DNA of 64,000 nt from Peribacillus tepidiphilus (GCF_009466385.1 NZ_WIAQ01000003.1:1-64000); one strand, 5' to 3'; shown: positions 27,531 to 37,093, counted from the stretch's first letter. Translations and numbers: made by a program. Notes: a model not told the origin generated them from the sequence alone.

Positions 27531-28850
27531 TTGAAGGCTGAACAATTGTTGCCTTTTATAGACGATTTGGATTCTTTTAAACGATACGGCAGGGTAAAAC
27601 GAGTAGTTGGATTAATGATTGAGTCCCAAGGTCCCGAAAGCTCAATTGGAGATGTTTGTTTTATACATGCTGGTGTAAAAGGCAAGAAAAAGTTGATTCG
27701 TGCAGAGGTTGTCGGGTTTAGAGAAGAAAATGTCATCCTCATGCCTTATACCGTGGTAAGTGATATTTCTCCTGGAAGTTTAGTAGAAGGTACTAATCGC
27801 CCTCTTGAAGTAAAGGTTGGTCCAGGTTTAATTGGGAAAGTCTTGGATTCGTTAGGAAATCCTCTGGATGGCAGCACCTTGCCAAAAGGGTTACAGACTG
27901 TTCTGGTTGAACAAGAACCTCCTAATCCGATGGAAAGACCGCCTATTGATGAACCGATCGAAACGGGAGTTCGTATGATCGATACTTTACTGACAGTGGG
28001 GAATGGTCAGCGTGTCGGTATATTTGCAGGTAGTGGAGTTGGAAAAAGTACACTTTTAGGCATGATTGCGAGGAATACGACAGCAGATTTAAACGTAATA
28101 GCATTAATAGGTGAGCGTGGCAGAGAGGTTCGGGAGTTTATTGAAAAGGACTTAGGACCAGAAGGACTCAAGCGTTCAATAGTTATAGTGGCAACTTCTG
28201 ATCAGCCCGCGTTAATGCGTATTAAAGGTGCCTATACAGCAACGGCCATCGCTGAGTATTTCCGTGATAAAGGGATGAACGTAATGCTAATGATGGACTC
28301 TGTAACCCGTGTTGCAATGGCTCAAAGGGAAATCGGGCTTGCTGTTGGAGAACCTCCAACCACCAAGGGATATACTCCATCTGTTTTTGCCATTCTACCG
28401 AAGTTATTAGAGCGAACCGGGACAAACAAAATGGGTTCAATTACTGCTTTCTACACGGTACTGGTTGATGGAGATGACATGAACGAACCGATTGCGGACA
28501 CTGTTCGAGGAATATTGGACGGACATTTCGTTTTAGACAGGTCGTTAGCCAACAAAGGTCAGTATCCTGCTATTAATATCTTAAAAAGCATAAGCAGGAT
28601 TATGAATAATATCGTGGATGAACGACATAAAAAAGGCGCGGAACGATTAAGGGAAATGTTAGCGAAATACATTGAAAACGAAGATTTAATTAATATTGGA
28701 GCATACAAACGAGGCTCTTCAATCGAAATAGATGAAGCGATCAAAAAATACCCAGAAATCATCTCGTTTATTAAACAAGGTACAGATGAAAAAGTATCAA
28801 AGGTGGAAAGTATTGAAAGACTTTTTACTTTGATGGAACTTGGTGATTAG
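27531..28850 (+). CDS. fliI: Flagellum-specific ATP synthase FliI
   Basis: The hexameric ATPase drives flagellar protein export. The 439-residue protein has the F1-beta-like Walker A GIFAGSGVGKSTLLG (about 163-177), ALIGERGREVREFIE, the Walker B region NVMLMMDSVTRVAMAQRE, and the PPTTKGYTPSVFAILPKL signature of the FliI/YscN group. It begins at TTG 27531 after GGAAGGAGAG and lies 3 bases from the fliH stop. Confidence 0.97.
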   Translation: MKAEQLLPFIDDLDSFKRYGRVKRVVGLMIESQGPESSIGDVCFIHAGVKGKKKLIRAEVVGFREENVILMPYTVVSDISPGSLVEGTNRPLEVKVGPGLIGKVLDSLGNPLDGSTLPKGLQTVLVEQEPPNPMERPPIDEPIETGVRMIDTLLTVGNGQRVGIFAGSGVGKSTLLGMIARNTTADLNVIALIGERGREVREFIEKDLGPEGLKRSIVIVATSDQPALMRIKGAYTATAIAEYFRDKGMNVMLMMDSVTRVAMAQREIGLAVGEPPTTKGYTPSVFAILPKLLERTGTNKMGSITAFYTVLVDGDDMNEPIADTVRGILDGHFVLDRSLANKGQYPAINILKSISRIMNNIVDERHKKGAERLREMLAKYIENEDLINIGAYKRGSSIEIDEAIKKYPEIISFIKQGTDEKVSKVESIERLFTLMELGD

Positions 28851-28853
28851 ACT

Positions 28854-29297
28854 ATGCGCTATCAATACAAATTTGAAAAAATATTAACGCTGAAAGAAAA
28901 AGAAAAAAAAGATGCTTACGCTAGATATAGCGAGGCTCTGAAAGCATTTGAAGAAGTAGCCGAAAAGCTCTATAGGCTTTTGAAAAAGAAAGAGGATTTG
29001 CTCGCGCTTCAACAGGAGAAGCTAATAAGCGGTCTTTCTGTTCAAGAGATTAGACATCAGCAGGTTTTTTTAGACAATCTCGAAAAAATTATTGAACACT
29101 ACCAGAAGGAAGTAATTCAAGCAAGAAACAAATTAAATCTTTTTCAGAACATCCTTCATGAAAAAAATATGGAAGTTAAAAAGTATGAGAAGATGCAAGA
29201 AAAAGATTTTAATAGATTTCTCGAGATCATCAAAGTACATGAAAACAAACTAATGGATGAAATTTCAATCCAACAGTTTATTAGTAAAGAAAATTAG
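28854..29297 (+). CDS. fliJ: Flagellar export chaperone/stalk protein FliJ
   Basis: A 147-residue protein that is almost wholly coiled coil, beginning MRYQYKFEKILTLKEKEKKD, the usual FliJ start. FliJ sits in the centre of the FliI hexamer like the gamma stalk of F1. Sequence conservation in the family is low; assignment rests on position (4 bases after fliI), length and coiled-coil pattern. Confidence 0.92.
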   Translation: MRYQYKFEKILTLKEKEKKDAYARYSEALKAFEEVAEKLYRLLKKKEDLLALQQEKLISGLSVQEIRHQQVFLDNLEKIIEHYQKEVIQARNKLNLFQNILHEKNMEVKKYEKMQEKDFNRFLEIIKVHENKLMDEISIQQFISKEN

Positions 29298-29305
29298 GTG
29301 ATTGT

Positions 29306-29938
29306 ATGGCAAAAGTAGTAGAAGAAAAGTTAATAGAAGAAGAAAAAAAACCATACAATAAACTTCAATGGTTTCTGTTCCTTATTGTTATCCCTTTGCT
29401 ATTTACTATTACTATTGCGTTGATCGTATTAACCATAGCAGGAGTAAACGTATTTGAGCTTTCGAAAGGATACTCTAGTAAAATTCCTTTATTGTCTAAA
29501 TGGACTCAAACTGAAGAGGCACCATCTATAAATGAATACCAAAGCAAGATCATTGATTTGGAAGCGGAGATCAAGGACCGTGAAGCATTGGTTGCGAAAC
29601 TAGAAGATATCATTGAATCAAGAGACCAAGAAATTCAAAATATAGAGCTAGAAAAACAAAGGCTAGAAGACGAAATAAAAGAACTTAGGGCAGTCCAGGA
29701 AGAGGATAAGCGCACTTTTAAAGACATTATAAAAACCTATGAAACCATTTCACCAAAAAAAGCGGCACCTATTTTAACTTCATTAAGCGATGAAGAAGCT
29801 GTAAAAATCTTATCCAATATAAAAGCAGATACATTAGCGAAAATTCTTGAGCAAATGGAGCCTGAAGATGCAGCTAGATTGACCCAGAAGCTAACAGTAG
29901 AATCTGACATCGACCAACAATTTGAACAGCCACAATGA
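29306..29938 (+). CDS. ylxF: YlxF-like membrane coiled-coil protein
   Basis: The 210-residue protein stands where B. subtilis has ylxF, between fliJ and fliK. It has one membrane segment (about 23-45), a long extracytoplasmic coiled coil (about 72-140), and a C-terminal MgtE-N/MotE-like module (SPKKAAPILTSLSDEEAVKI followed by IKADTLAKILEQMEPEDAARL). MotE-type proteins in other bacteria chaperone MotC; a role in stator or basal-body assembly is an inference. The ATG is 8 bases after the fliJ stop. Confidence 0.88.
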   Translation: MAKVVEEKLIEEEKKPYNKLQWFLFLIVIPLLFTITIALIVLTIAGVNVFELSKGYSSKIPLLSKWTQTEEAPSINEYQSKIIDLEAEIKDREALVAKLEDIIESRDQEIQNIELEKQRLEDEIKELRAVQEEDKRTFKDIIKTYETISPKKAAPILTSLSDEEAVKILSNIKADTLAKILEQMEPEDAARLTQKLTVESDIDQQFEQPQ

Positions 29939-29962
29939 CGTAATTGAAAGGAGGTGAAAGTT

Positions 29963-31303
29963 TTGAATACGCCTACTATATTACCAAATCAATTAGGCTC
30001 GGTCCTTGCAGGAGTCCAATCATCTAAAATGGGTGTGTCTAGTGCAGAAGCATCTGGAATGGCATCGATATTTGGAAAGGTCCTTGCGCAAAGTATGCAG
30101 CTAGCAAATTCGGAAAATACAAAGCTGCTAGACATCTCAAAATTATCACAACTGACACCGTTACAGTTAGAGGATTTAACTAATTTATTAGATTTCCTTC
30201 AGCTAGGACATCTAACGGAAATTGAAGGCAGCAGTGAATTTCTTTCCGAATTCATGCTGGATGGAGCAAAACTTGAAAATCATCCCTTCTTACAGGAAAT
30301 TTTAGGAGAGAATGTTTCCTTCGAACAATTGCTTGAAACTTTAAAGGATGAGCTTGATTTAGAGGTACAGGATTTTAAAGAAGATTATTCAGAGAATATC
30401 TTTCTGGGATTTCCTCAAATCACTCAAATCATTCAAGCGCTAATTGAAAAAATGCAAACAGAACCAAGCTTTACCGTCTCAAAAGAAGCCGCTCATATTT
30501 TGAAAATTGCGAAAGTACAAACCTTGTTGAACAGCTTTGTTGATACTGTAGAAAAAGATCAGAAAATGGTAAACGAAATCAAGGACCTATTAAAAAGTTT
30601 CACTAGAGAACTTCAAAAGCTTGCAAAGGAAATGAAGTCAACTGTTTCTTCAACTAATACAGAGAGGCTTTTCATTGCACCAAATAAAAACAGTACAGAT
30701 TATCTAATAAATGTGTACAACCGAAATTTCTTTAAAGGGAGCCAAGATCAAGAAAAAAATAATGGCTTGCAAGTGAAAACCGGAGGAAACGAGATCTTTG
30801 GTGGACAACCATTCAATGGACAAATGACCAGAGCAGAACAGCTTGTTTTGACACTGGGCAAAACAGAGCAACCGATTAATCAAGAGCAATTCATCAAAGC
30901 ATTTCAAAATATTCTGGCTAAATCATCTTTGCAATCGGCAAAAGGCATGCAAAAATTATTGATCAAATTGAATCCGGAACATCTTGGTTCACTAAGAATC
31001 GAGATCATTCAAAAAGATTCCATGTTAACGGCAAAAATTTTGGCAACAACAGGGAAAGCGAAAGAAATACTCGATTCACAGTTAAGTGGATTGAAGCAAG
31101 CATTTGCTAATCAAAATATTGCTGTAGAAAAAATTGAAATAGCGCAAAGCTTTAATCCGTTTTCTCAAGATCGTTATTTACAGCGAGATCAAGACGGGTC
31201 AGGCCAGCGTCAGCATCAGCAGCAAAACAATACTAGACAAGATAATGATAGCGAAGAATTTAAGGAAAGCTTTGAAGAAGCACTACTAAGCTTAGAAGTG
31301 TAG
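29963..31303 (+). CDS. fliK: Flagellar hook-length control protein FliK
   Basis: FliK measures the hook and switches the export gate via FlhB. The 446-residue protein has a poorly conserved N-terminal part and the Flg_hook domain at about 330-405 ([20 protein letters not shown], then [20 protein letters not shown]), ending in a Gln/Asp-rich tail. The best start is TTG 29963, six bases after the strong site AAAGGAGGTG; a GTG at 29954 overlaps that site. Confidence 0.94.
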   Translation: MNTPTILPNQLGSVLAGVQSSKMGVSSAEASGMASIFGKVLAQSMQLANSENTKLLDISKLSQLTPLQLEDLTNLLDFLQLGHLTEIEGSSEFLSEFMLDGAKLENHPFLQEILGENVSFEQLLETLKDELDLEVQDFKEDYSENIFLGFPQITQIIQALIEKMQTEPSFTVSKEAAHILKIAKVQTLLNSFVDTVEKDQKMVNEIKDLLKSFTRELQKLAKEMKSTVSSTNTERLFIAPNKNSTDYLINVYNRNFFKGSQDQEKNNGLQVKTGGNEIFGGQPFNGQMTRAEQLVLTLGKTEQPINQEQFIKAFQNILAKSSLQSAKGMQKLLIKLNPEHLGSLRIEIIQKDSMLTAKILATTGKAKEILDSQLSGLKQAFANQNIAVEKIEIAQSFNPFSQDRYLQRDQDGSGQRQHQQQNNTRQDNDSEEFKESFEEALLSLEV

Positions 31304-31311
31304 GTGAAAAT

Positions 31312-31953
31312 GTGACTGTAATAGATACAAAGCTACTATTGTCTACCTATCAACAGGAACAACGAAAAAGTAAAGGCGATGTCCTCGGCAAAGACGATTT
31401 TTTGAAGATTTTGATGACCCAGCTTCAAAACCAGGATCCATTGAATCCCATGCAAGATAAAGACTTTATCGCACAAATGGCGACTTTTTCAACTTTAGAA
31501 CAAATTACAAATATGGGAAAGTCTATTGAGCAATTTGTGTCAGTGCAACAGCAAAGTCAATTAATTGCGTATAATCAATTTGTTGGAAAAGAAGTAACAT
31601 GGCATAAGATTATACCAAATGATGACCCAAATGAAAAACCAGTTGTACAAGAAGGGAAAGGTTTGGTTACTTCTGTTCAGTTTAAAGAAAACAGTGTGAT
31701 CTTTTTGTTAGATGATGGAACGAAGCTTGAACCAGGAAATATTTCTCAAGTCAATCATGTTTCTTATAGCAACAATCTGATGCAGGCAAGTGAATTAATT
31801 GGCAAAACGGTCACGTGGAAAAATGAAGGTGGCGAAGAACAGTCAGCAAAGGTCAAATCTGTTCAAATAAAAGAAGGTAAAACCCTTTTTGAGCTTGATG
31901 ATCAAGATGGCACAAAAATCACAAGTGAGCAAATGATCAAGATTTCTGTCTAG
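31312..31953 (+). CDS. flgD: Flagellar hook cap protein FlgD
   Basis: FlgD caps the growing hook and is lost when it is complete. The 213-residue protein has the conserved N-terminal stretch [20 protein letters not shown] and [18 protein letters not shown] (about 28-70), then a beta-rich C-terminal half (two repeated strands around KEVTWHK and KTVTWKN). It starts at GTG 31312 after TAGGTGAAAAT, 8 bases beyond fliK. Confidence 0.95.
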   Translation: MTVIDTKLLLSTYQQEQRKSKGDVLGKDDFLKILMTQLQNQDPLNPMQDKDFIAQMATFSTLEQITNMGKSIEQFVSVQQQSQLIAYNQFVGKEVTWHKIIPNDDPNEKPVVQEGKGLVTSVQFKENSVIFLLDDGTKLEPGNISQVNHVSYSNNLMQASELIGKTVTWKNEGGEEQSAKVKSVQIKEGKTLFELDDQDGTKITSEQMIKISV

Positions 31954-31967
31954 GAAGGGGTGAATGA

Positions 31968-32360
31968 ATGGATAAACCAATGTTCCGGCCGATTTACACC
32001 CAGCCGATTACCCCGGGCGTTAAAAATACTCGAGATGTTAAGCATACAGGTACTTCTGGGTTTGCCCAGCATTTACAAAATGCGGTTTCTTCGAAGAGCG
32101 AAAAACTAACTTTCAGCAAGCACGCTCAACTGAGAATGAACCAGAGAAATATTTCAATTAGTCAAGACCAATTGCGGTTAATGGAAGAAAAAGTCCAAGA
32201 AGCAAAGAAAAAGGGTGTAAATGATTCTCTCGTTCTATTAAAAAATGCAGCACTGATCGTTAGTGCAAAAAACAATACGGTCATTACCGCTATGGATCGG
32301 GAAGAAGCGGCTTCCCAAATTTTCACCAATATAAACGGAACAATTCTAATGGATCACTAG
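31968..32360 (+). CDS. Flagellar operon protein, TIGR02530-like
   Basis: The 130-residue protein fits the small conserved family found between flgD and flgE in many Firmicutes. The marker is LTFSKHAQLRMNQRNISISQ (about 48-67) followed by a helix with KKGVNDSLVLLKNAALIVS and TVITAMDREEAASQIFTNIN. Function is not known to me; B. subtilis appears to lack it at this place. The ribosome-binding site AGGGGTG is 8 bases from the ATG. Confidence 0.85.
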   Translation: MDKPMFRPIYTQPITPGVKNTRDVKHTGTSGFAQHLQNAVSSKSEKLTFSKHAQLRMNQRNISISQDQLRLMEEKVQEAKKKGVNDSLVLLKNAALIVSAKNNTVITAMDREEAASQIFTNINGTILMDH

Positions 32361-32430
32361 GCTGGACCTTTTAGGAAGCCTAAGGCTTGCGGAATGACAG
32401 AAGCAGCCAATCGAGAAAGGGGAATAAATC

Positions 32431-33630
32431 ATGTTAAGATCAATGTACTCCGGCATCAGTGGACTAAAAAACTTTCAAACGAAATTGGACGTAATCGGAA
32501 ATAACATTGCAAACGTTAATACATTTGGATACAAAAAAGGCCGCGTTACTTTCAAGGATACAATGAACCAAACCATAGCAGGGGCAAGTGCCGCCCAAGC
32601 GAACCGTGGTGGTAAAAACCCAATGCAGGTTGGTTTAGGTTCAACAATAGCATCCATTGACACTGTCGACACACAATCAAGCTTGCAAACAACTGGACGT
32701 CCTTTAGATTTAGGGATTTCCGGGGATGGTTATTTTGTTTTGAAGCAAGGAACAGCTCTATTTTATACTCGTGCAGGGAATTTTTATATCGATGATAATG
32801 GTAATCTAGTAAATGGAGATGGAATGAAAGTACAGCAATTTAAGAATGGTCTGTTAGACGATATTGTTGTGAATGTTAACGCTACATTACCCGCAACTTC
32901 CACGAAAAAATTCTATATAGAGGGAGATTTACCTGATCCTAGTACATTAGCTGCAGGGGTAGCTAGTGCTGTACAGCAAATGAAGATTGTAGATACCAAT
33001 GGAGTAGAGCATACCTTAGATTATCAATTCAAGCCTAATGGTACTGACTGGGATATTGTAATCACTAATCAAAGTGCCCCACCAGATACAGAACCTGTAA
33101 CGATCAAGATAACCTATGATGCTACTACAAAACAATTCGACGATGGAAATGATAGTATAGACCTAACTTCAATAGGTTTAGCAGCTGGAGAAACTGAGGT
33201 AACATTAGATTTAAGTAAATTAAGACAACAAGGAACATCAATAGCTGCTATAACAAATCCTGATGGAAATGTACCAGGTTCACTAGAAAGCTTCAACATT
33301 GGTCAGCTAGGCGAAATTAATGGTGTTTACTCAAACGGCCAAGTTGTTCAGTTAGGTCAACTCGCTTTAGCTAAATTCTCTAACTCATCTGGTTTAACAA
33401 AAGCGGGTAACAACCTATTCCAAGAATCGATCAACTCTGGAACTGCAAATATTAACGTAGCTGGTAACGGCCGTGGAACAATCGCTTCAGGCGCACTTGA
33501 AATGTCCAATGTTGACTTATCCGAGGAATTCACAGAAATGATTACAGCTCAGCGTGGATTCCAAGCGAATACACGTATTATTACAACATCAGATGAAATC
33601 CTTCAAGAGCTAGTGAATTTAAAACGATAA
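32431..33630 (+). CDS. flgE: Flagellar hook protein FlgE
   Basis: The hook protein has the axial N-terminus MLRSMYSGISGLKNFQTKLD, VIGNNIANVNTFGYKKGRVT and C-terminus ALEMSNVDLSEEFTEMITAQ, then the final EILQELVNLKR. At 399 residues it is about 135 longer than B. subtilis FlgE (264). The extra length falls in the centre (about 150-290), a beta-rich region with a Thr/Asp-rich part, corresponding to an outer domain of the hook. The ribosome-binding site is AAAGGGG. A strong hairpin follows the stop. Confidence 0.96.
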   Translation: MLRSMYSGISGLKNFQTKLDVIGNNIANVNTFGYKKGRVTFKDTMNQTIAGASAAQANRGGKNPMQVGLGSTIASIDTVDTQSSLQTTGRPLDLGISGDGYFVLKQGTALFYTRAGNFYIDDNGNLVNGDGMKVQQFKNGLLDDIVVNVNATLPATSTKKFYIEGDLPDPSTLAAGVASAVQQMKIVDTNGVEHTLDYQFKPNGTDWDIVITNQSAPPDTEPVTIKITYDATTKQFDDGNDSIDLTSIGLAAGETEVTLDLSKLRQQGTSIAAITNPDGNVPGSLESFNIGQLGEINGVYSNGQVVQLGQLALAKFSNSSGLTKAGNNLFQESINSGTANINVAGNGRGTIASGALEMSNVDLSEEFTEMITAQRGFQANTRIITTSDEILQELVNLKR

Positions 33631-33644
33631 TTTAAGGGAGGGTA

Positions 33645-33672
33645 GGAGCTAAGGACTTCTGTTCTTAGCTCC
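33645..33672 (+). promoter_or_regulatory. mRNA hairpin between ribosome-binding site and start of swrD
   Basis: GGAGCTAAGGA (33645-33655) pairs with TTCTTAGCTCC (33662-33672) over 11 bp with one G-U pair and a 6-base loop. No T-run follows. The only Shine-Dalgarno-like stretch before swrD (GGGAGGG, 33636-33642) is upstream of the hairpin and the TTG start (33681) is 8 bases downstream, so folding would bring the two to a working distance. Confidence 0.7.
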
Positions 33673-33680
33673 CCATAAAT

Positions 33681-33905
33681 TTGATTAAAGTAACGAGATT
33701 AAATGGTAAAAGCTACAATATTAACGCTTTATACATAGAAATGGTGGAGTCTCATCCAGATACGATCATTACTTTAACGAATGGGAAAAAATATGTGGTT
33801 GCTGAATCCGAGGATGAAGTAAGAGATGCCATTATTCATTTTTATCGTTCTGTAAATGTTCTTGGATTTCAGAAAGATGTGGAGGATTTTGAAAATGAAG
33901 AATAA
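33681..33905 (+). CDS. swrD: FlbD-family swarming motility protein SwrD
   Basis: The 74-residue protein starts MIKVTRLNGKSYNINALYIE at TTG 33681, the family's invariant start. It keeps HPDTIITLTNGKKYVVAES. In B. subtilis SwrD (YlzI) raises flagellar torque and is needed for swarming. The position between flgE and fliL is the same. There is no ribosome-binding site within about 35 bases in linear sequence; a hairpin at 33645-33672 separates GGGAGGG from the start. It overlaps fliL by 11 bases. Confidence 0.93.
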   Translation: MIKVTRLNGKSYNINALYIEMVESHPDTIITLTNGKKYVVAESEDEVRDAIIHFYRSVNVLGFQKDVEDFENEE

Positions 33906-34323
33906 GCTTTTGACAATCATGTTAATATTGTTAGTTTCCATTACCCTCGTTGGTGTAATTGCTGTCGTTGTCATCATGAAGTTTACAGGTGATGAAGCGG
34001 CTTCAAATGAGCCGACAATTGATGAAATAATCGAAGCCTCTGTGGAGGTCCCTGAGATCACGACAAATTTGGCAAGTGGAGATTTTATCAAAATTTCCTT
34101 TACGATTCAAACAGATAGCAAAAAAGCAAAAGAAGAGCTTGAGAAAAGAAATTTCCAAGTGAAAAATATTATTATTACTGAACTATCAGAACTGAAATCT
34201 GAAGAACTGGAAGGCAAAGCAGGGAAGGAAAAATTGCAGGAGAAGCTAAAAACAAGGTTTAATAGCATTATGCAAAAAGGAACTATTGAAAAGGTGTATA
34301 TCACTTCATCGATCCTCCAGTAA
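33895..34323 (+). CDS. fliL: Flagellar basal-body protein FliL
   Basis: FliL is a single-pass membrane protein near the stator that supports torque. The 142-residue protein has the membrane segment at about 5-27 (LLTIMLILLVSITLVGVIAV) and the extracytoplasmic FliL domain (DFIKISFTIQTDSKKAKEEL, then FNSIMQKGTIEKVYITSSIL). ATG 33895 was chosen because GTGGAGG precedes it by 8 bases. Its 5' end lies inside swrD. Confidence 0.94.
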   Translation: MKNKLLTIMLILLVSITLVGVIAVVVIMKFTGDEAASNEPTIDEIIEASVEVPEITTNLASGDFIKISFTIQTDSKKAKEELEKRNFQVKNIIITELSELKSEELEGKAGKEKLQEKLKTRFNSIMQKGTIEKVYITSSILQ

Positions 34324-34368
34324 TCTTAGATTCAATAGCTTATCTTTAGAAATCCGGAGGTGAATGGA

Positions 34369-35367
34369 TTGTCAGGTGAGGTTTTATCACAAAGTGAAAT
34401 AGACGCACTGCTCTCAGCCCTTTCGACTGGGGAAATGAGTGCGGACGAATTAAAAAAAGAAGAGTCTGAAAAAAAGGTCAAAAGCTACGACTTTAAGCGT
34501 GCATTACGGTTTTCTAAAGATCAAATCAGGAGCTTGACAAGGATTCATGAAAACTTTGCAAGACTTCTTACAACCTTTTTCTCGGCTCAATTACGGACTT
34601 ATGTGCAAATAACCGTCGCTTCTGCTGACCAAATTCCATACGAGGAGTTTATTCGCTCCATTCCAAAGATGACGATCCTCAATGTATTTGAGGTTCCGCC
34701 ATTAGACGGAAGAATTCTCATGGAGGTTAATCCTAATATTGCGTACGCTATGATGGATCGCGTGTTAGGGGGAAGAGGTGCTAGCATTAACAAAGTTGAA
34801 AACTTGACAGAAATTGAAACGAAAATCATGTCGAATCTTTTTGAAAGAGGGTTTGAAAATTTACAGGAGGCATGGTCAAACATTGCGGATATTGATCCGG
34901 TTCTTACTGAATTTGAGGTAAACCCCCAATTCTTGCAAATGGTATCACCAAATGAAACGGTTGTTGTGATTTCTTTAAATACCCAAATTGGTGAAACAAC
35001 CGGCATGATTAATATATGTATTCCACATGTTGTACTTGAGCCGATTATTCCAAAGCTTTCTGTACATTATTGGATGCAAACCTCAAAGAAGGAAAGACTT
35101 CCTCAAGAAATTGAAATGCTTGAAAAACGAGTGAAAAAAGCTGTGGTTCCAGTTATCGCAGAAATAGGTTCCACAGAAATCTCTATTCAAGATTTTTTGA
35201 TGCTTGATGTAGGAGATGTGATTGATTTGAATAAAAGAATTGAAAGCTCTTTTGTAGTAAAAATTGGTGATGTGCCAAAATTCTTGGCACAACCTGGGAA
35301 AATCGGCCGGAAATTGGCCGTGCAAATCATAGAAAATGTGAAGGGGGGAGACGAGGATGATAAGTGA
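34369..35367 (+). CDS. fliM: Flagellar motor switch protein FliM
   Basis: FliM is the C-ring subunit that receives CheY-P. The 332-residue protein begins MSGEVLSQSEIDALLSALST, including the CheY-P-binding peptide. A CheC-like middle domain follows, with FARLLTTFFSAQLRTYVQI, EVNPNIAYAMMDRVLGG and VNPQFLQMVSPNETVVVISL. The C-terminal SpoA domain comes last. Its start is TTG 34369, 8 bases after CCGGAGGTG; a GTG at 34360 overlaps that site. Length equals B. subtilis FliM. It overlaps fliY by 11 bases. Confidence 0.97.
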   Translation: MSGEVLSQSEIDALLSALSTGEMSADELKKEESEKKVKSYDFKRALRFSKDQIRSLTRIHENFARLLTTFFSAQLRTYVQITVASADQIPYEEFIRSIPKMTILNVFEVPPLDGRILMEVNPNIAYAMMDRVLGGRGASINKVENLTEIETKIMSNLFERGFENLQEAWSNIADIDPVLTEFEVNPQFLQMVSPNETVVVISLNTQIGETTGMINICIPHVVLEPIIPKLSVHYWMQTSKKERLPQEIEMLEKRVKKAVVPVIAEIGSTEISIQDFLMLDVGDVIDLNKRIESSFVVKIGDVPKFLAQPGKIGRKLAVQIIENVKGGDEDDK

Positions 35368-36712
35368 TGAAATGCTGTCTCAAGATGAAATTGATGCTTT
35401 ATTGAAAGGAACAGAAGATGATTTAGACATTGGGATGGATTCTCCCCTTGTAGATGATTATTTAAGTCATATGGAGCAAGATGCACTTGGAGAAATTGGA
35501 AATATCTCTTTTGGCAGCTCCGCAACTGCTTTGTCCACTTTATTAAATCAAAAAGTGGATATTACTACACCAACTGTGAGTTTGGTAAGTAAATCTAAGC
35601 TATCTGAAGAATTTCCACAACCATATGTAGCCATTCAAGTTAACTATACTTCCGGCTTTTCAGGAGTGAACCTGCTGGTCATTAAACAAAGCGATGCCGC
35701 AATCATCGCCGATTTGATGCTGGGTGGGGATGGATTAAATCCTACTGATATGCTTGGGGAAATTCAACTAAGTGCAGTTCAGGAAGCAATGAACCAAATG
35801 ATGGGTTCTGCGGCAACTTCCATGTCGACGATTTTCAATAAGAAGGTGGATATTTCACCTCCAATCATTGACTTATTAAACATGGAGCAGGGTGAAGGAG
35901 AAGAGAATTTCCCTCCAGATGATCTTTTGGTGAAAATTTCTTTCCGACTTAAGATTGGGGAATTAGTTGACTCCAGTATCATGCAGCTGCTTCCAATAAA
36001 ATTTGCTAAAGATCTTGTAAATGAATTATTAAATCCTTCTTCCGGCAATACGGAAACCATTGATCCAATAAAAGAGGAGCCTAAACAAGAACCATCACTG
36101 AACACTACTGACTTCAGTTCGAACATGAGTGGCTCAATAAACGATCAGCAAAATTTTAATTCAGCGCAACAAGCTGGCATGAACGTACATCAGCCCGTAT
36201 TTACAGGTGCTCAAAATTATGATCAGCAGCAAGGAGCGTACTATCAAGGATATGGGAATCCACCACAAGGAGTTCCAAATATTGGATATGGGTATCCGCC
36301 ACAAGGTAATCCTAATCTCCCGCCACAGGGTATGCTTCCTCAAGGAGGACCGCAGCATTTTGGTTCGATACATACAGGAACGGGTCAGACAGTAAACATT
36401 CAGCCTGCTAGTTTCTCTAGCTTTGAACCTTATCAGCTACAGGAATCTGAAACGAAAAATTTAAATATGCTATTAGATATTCCGCTTCAGGTTACGGTTG
36501 AACTTGGAAGAACGAAAAGATCTGTAAAAGAAATTCTGGAATTATCAAGTGGGTCTATTATTGAACTTGATAAATTAGCCGGAGAACCGGTTGATATTTT
36601 AGTGAATAATAGATTGATAGCTAAAGGAGAAGTTGTAGTCATTGATGAAAACTTCGGTGTAAGAGTAACGGATATTATCAGTCAAACAGACAGATTAAAA
36701 AAATTACGTTAA
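35357..36712 (+). CDS. fliY: Flagellar motor switch phosphatase FliY
   Basis: FliY is the C-ring CheY-P phosphatase of Bacillus. The 451-residue protein has a CheY-binding peptide (MLSQDEIDALL, 6-16) and a CheC domain with both phosphatase motifs intact (Asp42/Glu46/Asn49 and Ser139/Glu143/Asn146). An unusually long Gln/Gly/Pro/Asn-rich linker (about 225-350) follows, with repeated PPQG units, and then a FliN-type SpoA domain (about 370-451, NMLLDIPLQVTVELGRTKRS). It is about 70 residues longer than B. subtilis FliY because of the linker. Confidence 0.96.
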   Translation: MISDEMLSQDEIDALLKGTEDDLDIGMDSPLVDDYLSHMEQDALGEIGNISFGSSATALSTLLNQKVDITTPTVSLVSKSKLSEEFPQPYVAIQVNYTSGFSGVNLLVIKQSDAAIIADLMLGGDGLNPTDMLGEIQLSAVQEAMNQMMGSAATSMSTIFNKKVDISPPIIDLLNMEQGEGEENFPPDDLLVKISFRLKIGELVDSSIMQLLPIKFAKDLVNELLNPSSGNTETIDPIKEEPKQEPSLNTTDFSSNMSGSINDQQNFNSAQQAGMNVHQPVFTGAQNYDQQQGAYYQGYGNPPQGVPNIGYGYPPQGNPNLPPQGMLPQGGPQHFGSIHTGTGQTVNIQPASFSSFEPYQLQESETKNLNMLLDIPLQVTVELGRTKRSVKEILELSSGSIIELDKLAGEPVDILVNNRLIAKGEVVVIDENFGVRVTDIISQTDRLKKLR

Positions 36713-36730
36713 TGTGGGGGTAATTAGTAA

Positions 36731-37093
36731 ATGGCGCACAAGATTTTGATTGTCGATGATGCAGCATTTATGAGAATGATGATTAAAGATATTTTAACAA
36801 AGAATGGCTTTGAAGTAGTTGGAGAAGCAGCAGATGGTGTTCAAGCAATCGAAAAATACAAAGAAACACAGCCTGACCTTGTAACGATGGATATAACGAT
36901 GCCTGAGATGGATGGGATCACTGCATTAAAAGAAATTAAGAAAATTAATCCCGCAGCTAAAGTTATCATGTGTTCTGCGATGGGTCAGCAAGCAATGGTC
37001 ATTGATGCAATTCAGGCAGGCGCCAGAGATTTTATTGTGAAACCTTTTCAGGCTGACAGGGTACTTGAAGCAATTAATAAGACGCTAAGCTAA
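36731..37093 (+). CDS. cheY: Chemotaxis response regulator CheY
   Basis: The 120-residue receiver protein has Asp9/Asp10, phosphoacceptor Asp54 (LVTMDITMPEMDG), Ser82 (CSAMGQQ) and Lys104 (IVKPF). In Bacillus CheY-P binding to FliM promotes counter-clockwise rotation and smooth swimming. It is placed directly after its phosphatase FliY. Confidence 0.97.
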   Translation: MAHKILIVDDAAFMRMMIKDILTKNGFEVVGEAADGVQAIEKYKETQPDLVTMDITMPEMDGITALKEIKKINPAAKVIMCSAMGQQAMVIDAIQAGARDFIVKPFQADRVLEAINKTLS

